Shown piece by piece: positions 52,263 to 61,097 of a stretch of DNA of 64,000 nucleotides. The DNA is taken from contig NZ_JAPEMV010000001.1 in the NCBI RefSeq assembly GCF_026342355.1, positions 1,860,001 to 1,924,000 of the forward strand. Reading direction: 5' to 3'. This stretch comes from Streptomyces sp. NBC_00249. GTDB taxonomy: Bacteria > Actinomycetota > Actinomycetes > Streptomycetales > Streptomycetaceae. Position 1 is the first letter of the stretch; each line of letters opens with the position of its first letter. The translations under genes were made by a program, and so were the position numbers. The notes below the pieces were generated by a model. The model had not been told where the DNA came from. It saw only the letters and a program-made list of their open reading frames with translations, and ran no database searches.

Positions 52263-53009
52263 TCAGACCTCCGGGCGCAGCATCGGCGGGTTGAGCAGGG
52301 TCGCCCCGCCGGCCCGGAACAGCTGGGCGGGCCTGCCGCCCTGACGGGTCGTCGTCCCTCCGGCCGGCACCAGGAACCCGGGGGTGCCGGTGACCTTGCG
52401 GTGGAAGTTGCGCGGGTCGAGCGCCACGCCCCACACCGCCTCGTACACGCGGCGCAGCTCGCCGACGGTGAACTCGGGCGGGCAGAAGGCCGTCGCCAGG
52501 GAGGAGTACTCGATCTTCGAGCGGGCCCGCTCCACGCCGTCGGCAAGGATCCGCTCGTGGTCGAAGGCGAGTCCGGCGGAGGCCTGGTCGGGGACCTCCA
52601 GGAGTTCGTCGACGGGGGCCCAGCGGGCACTGTTGGCGTCGCCGCCGGCCCGGGGCGCGGGGAGGTCCGGGGCGAGGACCAGGTGCGCCACGCTGACCAC
52701 CCGCATCCGCGGGTCCCGCTCGGGATCCCCGTACGTGGCGAGCTGTTCGAGGTGCGCGCCGTTGTCCACGCCGGGTACGGCCGGGTCGTGGGCGCACAGG
52801 CCCGTCTCCTCGGCGAGTTCCCTGGCAGCGGCCGCCCCCAGGTCCTCGTCTCCGCGGACGAAGCCGCCGGGCAGCGCCCAGCGCCCCTGGAACGGCTGCT
52901 CACCTCTTCGCACGACCAGCGCGCAGAGCGCGTGGCGCCGCACGGTGAGCACGACCAGGTCGACGGTGACGGCGAAGGGCGGAAAGGCCGACGGGTCGTA
53001 GGGCGACAT
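52263..53009 (-). CDS. NUDIX-domain protein with C-terminal winged helix (NrtR-like)
   Basis: 248 residues. A NUDIX domain (about 10-150) has the full box GGFVRGDEDLGAAAARELAE (48-67) completed by ETGL, with all Glu and Arg residues in place, so hydrolase activity is possible. The C-terminal segment TVGELRRVYEAVWGVALDPR with NFHRKVTGTPGFLVPAG is the winged-helix domain of NrtR-type repressors, which sense ADP-ribose and control NAD synthesis. A GAC/GTC inverted repeat sits right before the start codon. Its regulon is not evident; neighbours are unrelated. Confidence 0.88.
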   Translation of the reverse strand: MSPYDPSAFPPFAVTVDLVVLTVRRHALCALVVRRGEQPFQGRWALPGGFVRGDEDLGAAAARELAEETGLCAHDPAVPGVDNGAHLEQLATYGDPERDPRMRVVSVAHLVLAPDLPAPRAGGDANSARWAPVDELLEVPDQASAGLAFDHERILADGVERARSKIEYSSLATAFCPPEFTVGELRRVYEAVWGVALDPRNFHRKVTGTPGFLVPAGGTTTRQGGRPAQLFRAGGATLLNPPMLRPEV

Positions 53010-53018
53010 GCCGCGATC

Positions 53019-53038
53019 ATAGTCGTCTCCCTGACGAT
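53019..53038. promoter_or_regulatory. Candidate NrtR operator
   Basis: ATAGTCGTCTCCCTGACGAT, with TCGTC/GACGA arms and ATAGTC/GACGAT outer halves, resembles NrtR sites built on ATAGTC...GACTAT. It lies 10-29 nt upstream of the NUDIX regulator, suggesting autoregulation. Confidence 0.5.
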
Positions 53039-53263
53039 AAACAGAGCTTTGGTGATCCTGAAGACGGTGATCTGGAACCCAGCCCGTACGGCGGTACACG
53101 CCCTAGCGCTGTGACCGGAAAGGTTCACCGTGTCACGGCGCCCGGCACGGCACCTCGCCGCGTTGTCGGACCACCCGAGTACGTCCAGTACAAGCGGCGG
53201 CCCTCCGCCTTGCGAGGCACCGCACCGGACACCGCGACCCGGCAAACCTTTCCGGCCACAGCA

Positions 53264-55492
53264 CTAGCCACCCAGTTGGAGCGCACCGGCAGCCTCCTCC
53301 ACCATGCCGACCCCGAGCCGGCTGATCCGGACGGCGAACGGTTCCCCCGACACCCGCAGGTCCGCGAAGCGCAGGGCGCCGAGGGGGGCGCCCGCCCGGG
53401 GGGTCACGGCGACCGTCGCCGCCGGTGCGTCGGGGCGGATCCCGGCGAGGGCGGTGAGGGCGTGGATCCCGGCGGCGGCGGCCACCGCCGCGGGCCGGCA
53501 GGCGGTCGGGTGCGGGAGCGGGGCGCTGCCGGCGGTGCGCTGGTGCGCCGCGTACATCTCCGGCAGCCGGTAGCCGAAGGATTCCGCGGCGTCCAGCAAG
53601 CCCCGCAGCAGCCCGGCGGCCTCCTTCTCGAAACCGGCCTGGGCGAGCCCGGCCACCGCCACCGCGCTCTCGTGGGCCCGGACGGCACCGGAGCGGTGTC
53701 CGAAGGGGTTGTGGCCCGGTTCGCGGGCCGCCATGCTCCGCAGGCCCCATCCGGAATCCATGGCCGGGGATCCGAGGAGCCGGGCGAGCTGCTCGGTGCG
53801 GATCCGGTCCAGCAGCCCGGGGGCGAGCCGGCCGCCGCCCAGCAGTCCGGTGTCCAGCAGGTGCGCGGCGGCGCCGGTCAGCCGGGGCAGCGGCCGTCCG
53901 TCGGGGTGCAGGGCGGCGGCGGGCCGGCCCCCGTCCGGGCCGTCGATCCAGAACCGGGCCCGGAACCGCTCCCCCAGCGCGGCCGCCCACTCCCGCCACT
54001 CCCCTGCTCCGGGCCGGCCGCATCCGTCGAGCAGGTCGGCGCCGAGCAGTGCGGCCCGGTGGGCGTGGGCCTGGGTCTCGCAGCGCCGCGGCCCGGGGTC
54101 GGGGTCGGCGAGGAACCCGTCCTGGCCCAGAGCCCCGCGCAGCCAGTCCAGGCAGCGCTCGGCGGCGGGCAGCAGCCGGGCCAGCTCCTCCTCCGGCATC
54201 CCCCACCGCCGGGCCTCGGCGAGCACGGCCGGGAAGCCGAGGGTGGCTTCGGTCCCGGTACACCCGGGCGGCAGCTGCGCCCCGGCGGCGCGCAGCGGCC
54301 CGGGAATCTTCCCCGCGTCGGGACCACGCCCCCCGGTCTGACCGCGGGCCAGCGTCCGCAGCGTGGCGGCGGCCAGCCCGGTGCCGAGCGGCAGTGCCAT
54401 CCGCGCGGCCCACAGCGACTCTGCCGGTGCCAGCCCGAGCCGCCACGGAACTCCCGCCGCCGCGAAGGCGTCGCCGGGTGACTCCGGGTCCCGCAGGAGC
54501 AGCGCGCGCAGATCCTCGACGCTGGTCCGCAGCCACACGTCGACCCTGGGGTCGTCCCCTTCGGCGCGGGCCGCCGCCAGTGGGTTCGCGACCTGCCCGG
54601 CGGGAGCCCGCACCGTACGGTCGCGGGTGGTCCGCAGCTCGATGCTGCGGGACTCTCCGGGCGCCAGTTCGAGCTCCCAGCGCAGCAGGCCGGCCGAGGC
54701 GAGGGCGTCGTCGGGGGCCGGGTCGGCGGTGGTGACGGCGTGGGCCTCCCCGGCGCTCCAGCGGAGCCCGCCGGCGTGCACCCCGGCGGCGAGCTCGGGC
54801 CCGGCCCGGCCTGCCGCGACGGCGGCCAGTTCGGCCAGGTCGGTGCCGAGGGCGACCTCTACGGGGAGCCGTAGGGGCCGTGCGGCGAAGCTGCGCAGGG
54901 TGATGCGTTCGGTGCCGTCGGCGTGGCGGATCCGCTCCACCCCGATGTCGGGGTCGGGCCCGGCCTCGACCCCGGTGCGGACGGTGGAGGTGAAGGCGGC
55001 CCGGTCGGCTCCGAGGCTGCGGCCCTGGACGGCGACGGGGTCCCGCCCGCCGACGCGCAGCACGCAGCGGGACAGCAGCCTCCTCCCGGACCGGTAGATC
55101 CCGTCGACCCCGCGCCCGGTCAGCTGACCGTGCTCGGGCGAGATGACGAGGCCGGGCGCGGAGACACAGATGACGGAGCCGTGCACCGGCGGCAGCTCGG
55201 CCCACCGCACGGGCGGCCCCGGGACCGGGGCCGGGGCCGGGGCCGCCTGCCCGTGCGAGCCCTCCGCCGGCCGGCCCATGCCCTCCGAAGCCGGCCCGGG
55301 CCGGACATCACGCCCCCCGGGCACGAGCACCCGAGCGGCCCCTTGCGCCGCGCCGGCGTCCACGGTGCCTGGCGGACGGGTCGCGGCAGCGGCACCGGGC
55401 AGATGGGCCGCGGAGGCAGCCCCCGGCGGGTGGGCCGTAGGGGCCGTGTCGGGCGGGTCGGTCTCGGGGACCGCGGGTACGGGGGGAGCCAT
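53264..55492 (-). CDS. Glycogen-debranching-enzyme-like protein (N-terminal GDE domain + glycoside-hydrolase toroid)
   Basis: 742 residues from the ATG at 55492 (MAPPVPAVPETDPPD), which has AAGG 8 nt upstream. Residues 1-90 are Pro/Ala-rich. About 95-280 is the beta-rich N-terminal debranching domain (SGRRLLSRCVLRVGGRDPVA). About 300-700 is the helical toroid, with DSGWGLRSMAAREPGHNPFGHRSGAVRAHESA resembling GH63/GH15-like catalytic ends. In family members this cleaves alpha-1,6 branches of glycogen or trehalose-type polymers. It is Ala/Gly-rich and shorter than textbook debranching enzymes. Confidence 0.8.
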   Translation of the reverse strand: MAPPVPAVPETDPPDTAPTAHPPGAASAAHLPGAAAATRPPGTVDAGAAQGAARVLVPGGRDVRPGPASEGMGRPAEGSHGQAAPAPAPVPGPPVRWAELPPVHGSVICVSAPGLVISPEHGQLTGRGVDGIYRSGRRLLSRCVLRVGGRDPVAVQGRSLGADRAAFTSTVRTGVEAGPDPDIGVERIRHADGTERITLRSFAARPLRLPVEVALGTDLAELAAVAAGRAGPELAAGVHAGGLRWSAGEAHAVTTADPAPDDALASAGLLRWELELAPGESRSIELRTTRDRTVRAPAGQVANPLAAARAEGDDPRVDVWLRTSVEDLRALLLRDPESPGDAFAAAGVPWRLGLAPAESLWAARMALPLGTGLAAATLRTLARGQTGGRGPDAGKIPGPLRAAGAQLPPGCTGTEATLGFPAVLAEARRWGMPEEELARLLPAAERCLDWLRGALGQDGFLADPDPGPRRCETQAHAHRAALLGADLLDGCGRPGAGEWREWAAALGERFRARFWIDGPDGGRPAAALHPDGRPLPRLTGAAAHLLDTGLLGGGRLAPGLLDRIRTEQLARLLGSPAMDSGWGLRSMAAREPGHNPFGHRSGAVRAHESAVAVAGLAQAGFEKEAAGLLRGLLDAAESFGYRLPEMYAAHQRTAGSAPLPHPTACRPAAVAAAAGIHALTALAGIRPDAPAATVAVTPRAGAPLGALRFADLRVSGEPFAVRISRLGVGMVEEAAGALQLGG

Positions 55493-55704
55493 GTGTCGCC
55501 TTGTCTGCGCTCCGGCCATGTCGGCTGGGCGGCGGCGTGGCCGGGCCCCCGCCACCCTCCAGCTGAACGCCCCCGCCCCCGCCCGGGTCACGGGCCCCGG
55601 GGGCGGCTGCCCGTACCCTGCGGCGCGCCGTCGCCGCAGGGTCGCGCCCGCCGCGCTCCAGAGCCGCTGCGCGCAGCTGCTCCGGCCGGGGGCCCGGCGG
55701 GGGC

Positions 55705-56970
55705 TCACTGGTCGCTCCCCTCGGTGCGCCGGGCGCTGCGGCGGCGCTGGCCGGTGGCCTTGCGGCCGGGTGGGCGGGTGGCTCCGGAGGGCCGCCTGCG
55801 GCTCGGTTCGCGGCGTCGGCGTTCCTCCCGCAGGCACTGCCGCAGCCCTTCGGGGTCGATGCCCTCATTGCAGGCGTGGTGGAGCAGCTGGGCGAAGCGG
55901 TAATCGGCGTCCGCCCGCAGCGCCAGCCCCAGCGCGATCCGGGCGGTCGGCTCGTCCCCGCAGGACCAGGAGACCCAGCCGGCGAGGGTGAGCGGGGCCG
56001 CCGCGTGCTCCCCGTAGGCCCCGACGCAGCGCCGGGCCAGCGCCCGCCACAGCCTGAGGGCCGGGGCGGCTTCGTCGTCCTCCATCCACTCGGCGGCGAT
56101 GTCGCGGGTCTCGCGGTCCTGAAGCCCGAGGATCACGGCGGCGGCCTCCTCGTGGCCGAGCAGCGCGTCGTCCCAGTCGTCGGCGTGGGGTCCGCCTTCC
56201 GCGGGTGGGGCGAGGGTCATGCGCCGCATGAGGGTCCTGGCGAGAGTGAGGGTCTCGGCGCGGACCTGTTCGCGGGTGGCCCCGTCGAGGATCTTCGGCA
56301 CGAGCGCGGCGGCCGCCCGTTCCAGGGCTTCTTCCTGGTCGGCGGCCCAGACCCCGCGAAGCGGCGTGAGCCGGCCCTCGATCTCCTTCAGTGAGCCCCG
56401 GACCTGGAGCCCTGCGAACGTGGCCGCCGCGGCCATCACGGAGGTGCCGGGAGCGGCCAGGGGGTTTCCCTCGGCCGGGCAGCAGTCGCCGTCGGGGCAC
56501 GTGTACGACCAGTAGCGGCCGCCGGACAGGCACAGCGCCTCCAGGACGGGGACGTCCAGGGCGCCGCAGGCCATCCGCAGCCGCTGGGCGAGCGGCCGGA
56601 GCCGGGTCATCACCCGCTGCCCGCTCTCCCCGTCGCGCGGGTCCTGGCAGAGGAAGGCCACGATGCCGTCGGGCTTGCCGCCACGCCGCTCGCTGCCCCG
56701 GATGAGGCATTCGGCGACCTGCCGGGCGGTGTCCTCCCATTCGGCGGGCGTGGTGGGGATCCCGACGCGGAGCCGGCCTCCGAAGCGGCCGCCCTCGCCG
56801 TGCACGGCGACGAGGATGAGGGAGTCGGTGGGATGGAAGCCGAGCATGTAGGGCAGCGCGTCGGCCAGTTCGGCCGGGCTGCGCAGGGTGATCTGGGGTT
56901 CGCCGGCGGATCCGGACGGGCTGATGGACGGTCGGCCGGACGGGCTGCGTGATTCGTGGTTCGTCGTCAT
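55705..56970 (-). CDS. DUF4192 family protein
   Basis: A 421-residue actinobacterial protein of unknown function. Conserved opening LRSPAELADALPYMLGFHPTDSLILVAVHG is the DUF4192 signature; the rest is mixed alpha/beta, with LLGHEEAAAVILGLQDRETRD and LLHHACNEGIDPEGLRQCL near the end, and a basic C-terminal tail (RRREPSRRRPSGATRPPGRK). It is encoded divergently from recQ with 149 bp between start codons. The tail could bind nucleic acid; this is inference. Confidence 0.9.
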   Translation of the reverse strand: MTTNHESRSPSGRPSISPSGSAGEPQITLRSPAELADALPYMLGFHPTDSLILVAVHGEGGRFGGRLRVGIPTTPAEWEDTARQVAECLIRGSERRGGKPDGIVAFLCQDPRDGESGQRVMTRLRPLAQRLRMACGALDVPVLEALCLSGGRYWSYTCPDGDCCPAEGNPLAAPGTSVMAAAATFAGLQVRGSLKEIEGRLTPLRGVWAADQEEALERAAAALVPKILDGATREQVRAETLTLARTLMRRMTLAPPAEGGPHADDWDDALLGHEEAAAVILGLQDRETRDIAAEWMEDDEAAPALRLWRALARRCVGAYGEHAAAPLTLAGWVSWSCGDEPTARIALGLALRADADYRFAQLLHHACNEGIDPEGLRQCLREERRRREPSRRRPSGATRPPGRKATGQRRRSARRTEGSDQ

Positions 56971-57119
56971 GTCTCGACGGTCCCGTGCGTGATCCGATCA
57001 CGAAACCCCTGTGGATAACTTCCGGGGCACCCCCGGATCCCGCTTCTTCAAGCCTTCAACATCCACAGGCTTCAGGGCGTCATTGGCGCGATGTCGGAGG
57101 CATCGGGTTGCATGGGGGC

Positions 57120-59279
57120 ATGAACGCAGACCTGAGGTCCTCGGCCGATTCCGTCCTCGCCCGGCTCGTGGGCGACCCCACGGGCACCGCTCGGCTGCGC
57201 GAGGACCAGTGGACCGCGATCGAGGCCCTCGTCGCCCACAAGCGGCGCGCGCTGGTGGTCCAGCGCACGGGCTGGGGCAAGTCCGCCGTGTACTTCGTCG
57301 CCACGTCCCTGCTGCGGGCGGGCGGCGCCGGACCGACCGTCATCGTCTCCCCGCTGCTCGCGCTGATGCGCAACCAGGTCGAGGCGGCGGCCAGGGCCGG
57401 GATCCGCGCCCGCACCATCAATTCCGCCAATCCGGAGGAGTGGGAGGGCATCCAGGCCGAGGTCGCCGCAGGCGAGGTCGACGTCCTGCTGGTCAGTCCG
57501 GAGCGGCTCAACAACCCGGACTTCCGTGACCAGGTGCTCCCCAAGCTGTCGGCGGCGACCGGCCTGCTCGTGGTCGACGAGGCGCACTGCATCTCCGACT
57601 GGGGGCACGACTTCCGGCCCGACTACCGCCGGCTGCGCACCATGCTGGCCGATCTGCCGCCCGGCGTCCCGGTCCTGGCGACCACCGCCACCGCCAACGC
57701 CCGTGTGACGGCCGACGTCGCCGAACAGCTGGGCACCGGGGCGGGCACGGACGCGCTGGTGCTGCGCGGGCCCCTGGACCGGGAGAGCCTGAGCCTGGCC
57801 GTCCTGACGCTGCCCGACGCCGCGCACCGCCTGGCCTGGCTCGCCGACCACCTCGCGGACCTGCCCGGCTCGGGAATCATCTACACGCTGACGGTGGCCG
57901 CCGCCGAGGAGGTGACCGCCTACCTGCGACACCGCGGGCACACGGTGTCGTCCTACACGGGCAAGACCGAGAACGCGGACCGTGAGCAGGCGGAGAACGA
58001 CCTCCAGGCCAACCGGGTCAAGGCCCTGGTGGCCACCTCGGCCCTCGGAATGGGCTTCGACAAGCCGGACCTGGGCTTCGTGGTGCACCTCGGTTCACCC
58101 TCCTCCCCCATCGCCTACTACCAGCAGGTCGGCCGCGCCGGCCGTGGTGTGGAGCACGCGGAGGTACTGCTGCTGCCGGGCCGTGAGGACGAGGCGATCT
58201 GGCAGTACTTCGCCTCCGTGGCCTTCCCCCCGGAGGAGCAGGTGCGCCGCACCCTGGACGTCCTGGCCCAGGCGGGCCGGCCGATGTCGCTGCCCGCCCT
58301 GGAGCCCCTGGTCGACCTGCGCCGGACCCGGCTCGAAACGATGCTCAAGGTGCTCGACGTGGACGGCGCCGTCCACCGCGTCAAGGGCGGCTGGACCTCT
58401 ACGGGGGAGCCCTGGGCGTACGACGCCGAGCGGTACGCCTGGGTCGCCCGGCAGCGGTCCGCCGAGCAGCAGGCGATGCGGGACTACGCCGCCTCCACCG
58501 CGTGCCGCATGGAGTTCCTGCGCCGCCAGCTCGACGACGAGGAGGCCGCGCCCTGCGGCCGCTGCGACAACTGCGCCGGGGCCCGTTTCACCGCGGACGT
58601 CTCCACCGCCGCCCTGGACACCGCCCGGGGCGAGCTGGGCCGTCCCGGTGTGGAGCTGGAGCCGCGCAGGATGTGGCCGACGGGGCTCGTGGCGGTGGGC
58701 GTGGACCTCAAGGGCCGGATCCCGGCCGGGGAACAGGCCTCGACGGGCCGGGCCCTGGGCAGGCTGTCCGACATCGGCTGGGGCAACCGGCTGCGGCCGA
58801 TGCTCGCCCGGCAGTCGCCCGACCAGGCCGTTCCGGACGATGTGACGCAGGCCGTGGTGGCCGTGATGGCCGACTGGGCCCGGGGTCCGGGCGGCTGGGC
58901 CTCGGGGGCCGCGGACGCTCCCGCCCGGCCCGTGGGCGTGGTCGCGCTGCCCTCGCGGAGCCGGCCGCAGCTGGTCGGCTCGCTGGCCGCCCGGATCGCG
59001 GAGGTCGGCCGCATGCCGCTGCTCGGAGTATTGGAGTACACCGGTCAGGCACCGGAGTTCGGGCTGCCGTCCTCGAACAGCGCCCAGCGGGTCCGGGCGC
59101 TCCACCAGGCCTTGACCGTGCCCCCGGCGCTGGCGGCCACCCTGGCTGAGGTCTCGGGCCCGGTGCTCCTCGTCGACGACCGCTCGGAGAGCGGCTGGAC
59201 CCTCGCGGTGGCCGCCCGGCTGCTGCGGCGGGCGGGTGCGAAGGGTGTGTTTCCGCTGGTGCTCGCGCTCCAGCCGTAG
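57120..59279 (+). CDS. recQ: RecQ-family ATP-dependent DNA helicase with C-terminal phosphoribosyltransferase-like domain
   Basis: 719 residues. Helicase motifs: QRTGWGKS (Walker A, Lys54), DEAH at 153-156, TTATAN (motif III), then ALGMGFDKPD and QQVGRAGRG (motifs V-VI). The RecQ zinc cysteines follow in CGRCDNC. There is no HRDC domain. Instead the last about 150 residues hold a PRPP-binding-type motif VLLVDDRSESGWT (682-694) preceded by VVALPSRSRPQLVGSLAARI, i.e. a type-I phosphoribosyltransferase-like fold. RecQ unwinds forked or recombining DNA. The ATG at 57120 lacks a clear ribosome site. Divergent from DUF4192. Confidence 0.9.
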   Translation: MNADLRSSADSVLARLVGDPTGTARLREDQWTAIEALVAHKRRALVVQRTGWGKSAVYFVATSLLRAGGAGPTVIVSPLLALMRNQVEAAARAGIRARTINSANPEEWEGIQAEVAAGEVDVLLVSPERLNNPDFRDQVLPKLSAATGLLVVDEAHCISDWGHDFRPDYRRLRTMLADLPPGVPVLATTATANARVTADVAEQLGTGAGTDALVLRGPLDRESLSLAVLTLPDAAHRLAWLADHLADLPGSGIIYTLTVAAAEEVTAYLRHRGHTVSSYTGKTENADREQAENDLQANRVKALVATSALGMGFDKPDLGFVVHLGSPSSPIAYYQQVGRAGRGVEHAEVLLLPGREDEAIWQYFASVAFPPEEQVRRTLDVLAQAGRPMSLPALEPLVDLRRTRLETMLKVLDVDGAVHRVKGGWTSTGEPWAYDAERYAWVARQRSAEQQAMRDYAASTACRMEFLRRQLDDEEAAPCGRCDNCAGARFTADVSTAALDTARGELGRPGVELEPRRMWPTGLVAVGVDLKGRIPAGEQASTGRALGRLSDIGWGNRLRPMLARQSPDQAVPDDVTQAVVAVMADWARGPGGWASGAADAPARPVGVVALPSRSRPQLVGSLAARIAEVGRMPLLGVLEYTGQAPEFGLPSSNSAQRVRALHQALTVPPALAATLAEVSGPVLLVDDRSESGWTLAVAARLLRRAGAKGVFPLVLALQP

Positions 59280-59497
59280 CGGAATGCGTCATCTTCGGCC
59301 TGGCGGGGCAAGGATATGAACGGCATACCGGCGAATTCCGGTCTGCGGCCTCAAATGCTCATTGCCCCACCCTCGCGGGCCACGCGAGAATCGGGAGTGC
59401 TCCCGCGCGGCTCTTCGGCACTCTCCAGGGCCGTGTCGTGGCGCGCGCCCGCACCCCAGCCGTGCCCGTTCCCGGGCGAGTACCCGAAGGGAGGACC

Positions 59498-60127
59498 GTG
59501 ACCTTCGGATTCGCCCCGCCTTCGACCACGACCCTGACAACGGCCACCGGCGGCGCCAGCCGGCACGGCAGACTGCTCGAACCCGCCGAGTGGACGGCTG
59601 CGGGAATCCCCTTGCTGACCAATCCGCGCGAGGTGGTCGGCGGGCTGCACTCCCGGCACAGCCCGGTACCGTCCACGGCCGTCATAGCCGTGCTGGGTCC
59701 CGATGAGAGACTCGTGGCCAGTGCGTCGTTCGCGCAGAGGTCGGTCTCGGCCGACGGCTGGGAGTACCGCAACGCGCTGTTGTCCCGGCTGCGCCGGATC
59801 ATCCCGCACGACCTGCGGCGACGGACCCCGGTCAGGACGGCGGTGCTGATGTACTGCCGCGACGGCGACGAGCGGTGGACCGAGGAGGACGGCGCCTGGA
59901 TGTGGGGGCTGCGGGACGCCTGCACCCTGCACGGCCTGCGCTGCGGCGCGTACATCACTCTGACGCGCGGCGGCTGGCAGGTGCTCGGCGAGGGCAGGGG
60001 CGGCCGGAGCCCCAGCTCGGACTCCCGGCCCGAGCACCTCGGGTCCATAACGGCCGAGGTCACACCGCTGACCCTGCGCACCGGTGGTGGCGCCGCGGAG
60101 GCCCTGCGCCGCACCGCGGCCCGCTGA
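59498..60127 (+). CDS. Hypothetical protein
   Basis: 209 residues. The GTG at 59498 has the strong site GAAGGGAGG upstream. Apparent layout: a Thr/Gly-rich start, an alpha/beta core (STAVIAVLGPDERLVASASF; LRRIIPHDLRRRTPVRTAVLMYCRDGDERW) with a helix of Trp-rich WMWGLRDAC, and a basic tail. The conserved-looking DGWEYRNALLSRLRRIIP suggests a soluble domain. I do not recognise the family. It follows recQ in the same direction, 218 bp away, probably as its own transcript. Confidence 0.7.
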   Translation: MTFGFAPPSTTTLTTATGGASRHGRLLEPAEWTAAGIPLLTNPREVVGGLHSRHSPVPSTAVIAVLGPDERLVASASFAQRSVSADGWEYRNALLSRLRRIIPHDLRRRTPVRTAVLMYCRDGDERWTEEDGAWMWGLRDACTLHGLRCGAYITLTRGGWQVLGEGRGGRSPSSDSRPEHLGSITAEVTPLTLRTGGGAAEALRRTAAR

Positions 60128-60405
60128 GGACGCGCACCGCCGAAGCCGCACCGCCCGCACACCACGCGCCCGGGCTGTTCCACGTACCCGTCCGTCCGCC
60201 ACGCATCGGCCACCACGTGCGCGGCCTGCCGGAACCACGGTCCGGCCCCGGCGCCCGTGCCGCGCGGGGGCACGGCACGGCACAGCGCCGCGGACAGCCT
60301 TCACGGCCGCACTCCCGCGAAGGGCGTACGGCTGGTCGGGCCTCGGACTTCAGCGGGGCCGGCACCGGGCCCGCCCCGCCCCTGGCCCGTGCGGGGTACG
60401 GGGCG

Positions 60406-61038
60406 TCAGACGCCCGTGCCCAGCACGGAGTTGATCTGCTGTACGTCGCCGCACACGATCAGCAGCGCACCGGCCCGCGAGAGCGCGACCGGCAGTGCGG
60501 CGGTGATCGTCCCGGCCGGTCCGCCGTTGGCGGCGAAGACCACGACGGGACGGCTCGCGGCGCGCTGTACGTGCGCCGCGTCCGCGTAGAAGACGTCGTC
60601 CCCGGCGTCGTGCTGGGCCCAGTAGGGGGCCTCGCCGAAGGACAGTTCGTGCGCGGCCCACGGGTGCGGGTCGCCGGTGGTGAGGACGAGGATGTCGCCG
60701 GGCGCGCGCCCGGTGTCGAGCAGCAGGTCCACGGCCTCCTCGGCCGCGTCCAGCGCACCCTCGGCGGATGCCGGGATCAGCTGGACCTGCGGCACCGCCG
60801 CCGAGACGGACGGCGCGGTGGGGGCTGCGGGAACGGGTCCGGGGGTGGCCTGTGCCGCGCGCTGCGCGGGCGGGGCGGGCCGGACAGGACCGGGGCGTCC
60901 GGGCCGGGGTACGGCTGCGGGACGCGGACCAGGTACGGGGCGGGGGGTCTGCGCGGTGCGGCTCGCGACCGGCGTGACGCGGGGACCCTGGGCACTCTCG
61001 TGAATCTGAGGCTCCTCGATGGCGGGGGTGAGAGGCAT
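60406..61038 (-). CDS. Hypothetical protein with Pro-rich N-terminus
   Basis: 210 residues. Residues 1-85 are Pro/Ala-rich and likely disordered. The C-terminal about 120 residues are a compact alpha/beta domain: PQVQLIPASAEGALDAAEEA, DILVLTTGDPHPWAAHELSF, YADAAHVQRA, VVVFAANGGPAGTITAALPV and LLIVCGDVQQINSVLG. The last parts resemble the C-terminal helicase fold of UvrD/PcrA-like proteins without ATPase residues, but this is only a resemblance. The ATG at 61038 has no visible ribosome site and lies directly beside two palindromes, so it may be leaderless or tightly regulated. Confidence 0.65.
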   Translation of the reverse strand: MPLTPAIEEPQIHESAQGPRVTPVASRTAQTPRPVPGPRPAAVPRPGRPGPVRPAPPAQRAAQATPGPVPAAPTAPSVSAAVPQVQLIPASAEGALDAAEEAVDLLLDTGRAPGDILVLTTGDPHPWAAHELSFGEAPYWAQHDAGDDVFYADAAHVQRAASRPVVVFAANGGPAGTITAALPVALSRAGALLIVCGDVQQINSVLGTGV

Positions 61039-61041
61039 GAG

Positions 61042-61055
61042 TTGATATCTATCAA
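61042..61055. promoter_or_regulatory. Palindrome TTGATATCTATCAA
   Basis: Perfect 6-bp arms TTGATA/TATCAA with a 2-nt centre, ending 3 nt before the start codon of the 60406-61038 gene. AT-rich in a GC-rich genome, so an operator or -10 region is likely. Confidence 0.5.
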
Positions 61056-61056
61056 A

Positions 61057-61079
61057 CACCGGTACGAAACGTACCGGTG
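61057..61079. terminator. Perfect 10-bp hairpin: rnhB terminator or operator
   Basis: Arms CACCGGTACG and CGTACCGGTG with an AAA spacer, 18 nt after the rnhB stop on the minus strand. As a terminator it would have a 3-nt loop; as DNA it is an almost ideal operator next to the AT-rich palindrome at 61042. Confidence 0.6.
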
Positions 61080-61097
61080 GGTGGCACGTGGGTGCGA

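Noticed and set aside
55308..55868. Open frames crossing the gap between the debranching-like gene and DUF4192
   Set aside because: Arg/Pro/Ala-rich sequence with no ribosome site; the gap is only 212 bp and better explained as untranslated.
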